This document shows positions 22,116 through 22,145 of a DNA stretch of 22,145 nt, piece after piece. Below the pieces are notes generated by a model. The model ran no database searches. It was not told the origin of the DNA and saw only the letters and a program-made list of their open reading frames with translations. A program made the translations under genes and the position numbers. How positions within the stretch are numbered: position 1 is the stretch's first letter; each line of letters begins with the position of its first letter. The stretch is from Pelargonium nanum (taxonomy: Eukaryota > Streptophyta > Magnoliopsida > Geraniales > Geraniaceae). Location: positions 1-22,145 of the forward strand of contig JAYMTF010001638.1 of the NCBI GenBank assembly GCA_036897485.1, given 5' to 3'.

Positions 22116-22145
22116 TCAGTCGTCGTAAGTGCGGCACTCGTCGGT
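22116..22145 (-). CDS. Possible C-terminal end of a gene cut by the window edge
   Basis: Read on the minus strand from the edge, nine codons encode TDECRTYDD before TGA at 22118-22116. The last 65 bp are clearly richer in G and C than the preceding kilobase, as expected at the border of a coding exon. The fragment is too short to assign a family, and could be chance. Confidence 0.3.
   Translation of the reverse strand, partial: TDECRTYDD

Overview
The window is nuclear DNA of a flowering plant, probably a dicot judging by the AT-rich introns and spacers. It holds three protein-coding genes and one tRNA gene. Two genes are split into many short exons with GT-AG introns. There are plant transposon remnants (a Stowaway-type MITE, a second inverted-repeat element and a LINE tail with a target-site duplication), and one gene is a plant S1-type bZIP with its sucrose-control upstream ORF. 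Exon boundaries were read by eye from splice signals, reading-frame continuity and family resemblance; no alignment was run.

Layout from left to right. Positions 1-933 are 3' flanking DNA with a decayed Helitron-like end and a 5'-truncated LINE insertion. Positions 934-6859 (minus) hold MCM7, with 15 exons and 719 aa. Positions 6914-7260 hold its upstream region: one consensus E2F site, a weaker E2F-like site, and an array of three 69-84 bp repeats full of TGGGCY 'site II' motifs. Positions 7261-7332 (minus) hold tRNA-His(GTG) with a Pol III terminator. Positions 7333-8264 are spacer. Positions 8265-16994 (minus) hold VPS51, the GARP/EARP tethering subunit known as UNHINGED in Arabidopsis, with 20 exons and 773 aa. 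One of its introns has a GC donor and two carry MITE-like elements. Positions 16995-18700 are a repeat-rich spacer between divergent genes. Positions 18702-19793 (plus) hold an intronless S1-type bZIP gene with CCAAT and TATA signals, a duplicated leader, three overlapping uORFs and a 176-aa main ORF. Positions 19855-21010 are tandem copies of the bZIP 3' region, including a relic of its coding sequence. The rest is spacer, with a possible SINE relic and possibly the last codons of a minus-strand gene at the right edge.

The genes do not form a pathway. MCM7 belongs to replication licensing and carries cell-cycle promoter motifs, VPS51 to endosome-to-Golgi vesicle tethering, and the bZIP to sugar-responsive transcription. 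I see no undescribed multi-gene system. The most distinctive parts are the bZIP locus (translational-control leader plus a downstream relic differing only at synonymous sites) and the site II array between the tRNA gene and MCM7.
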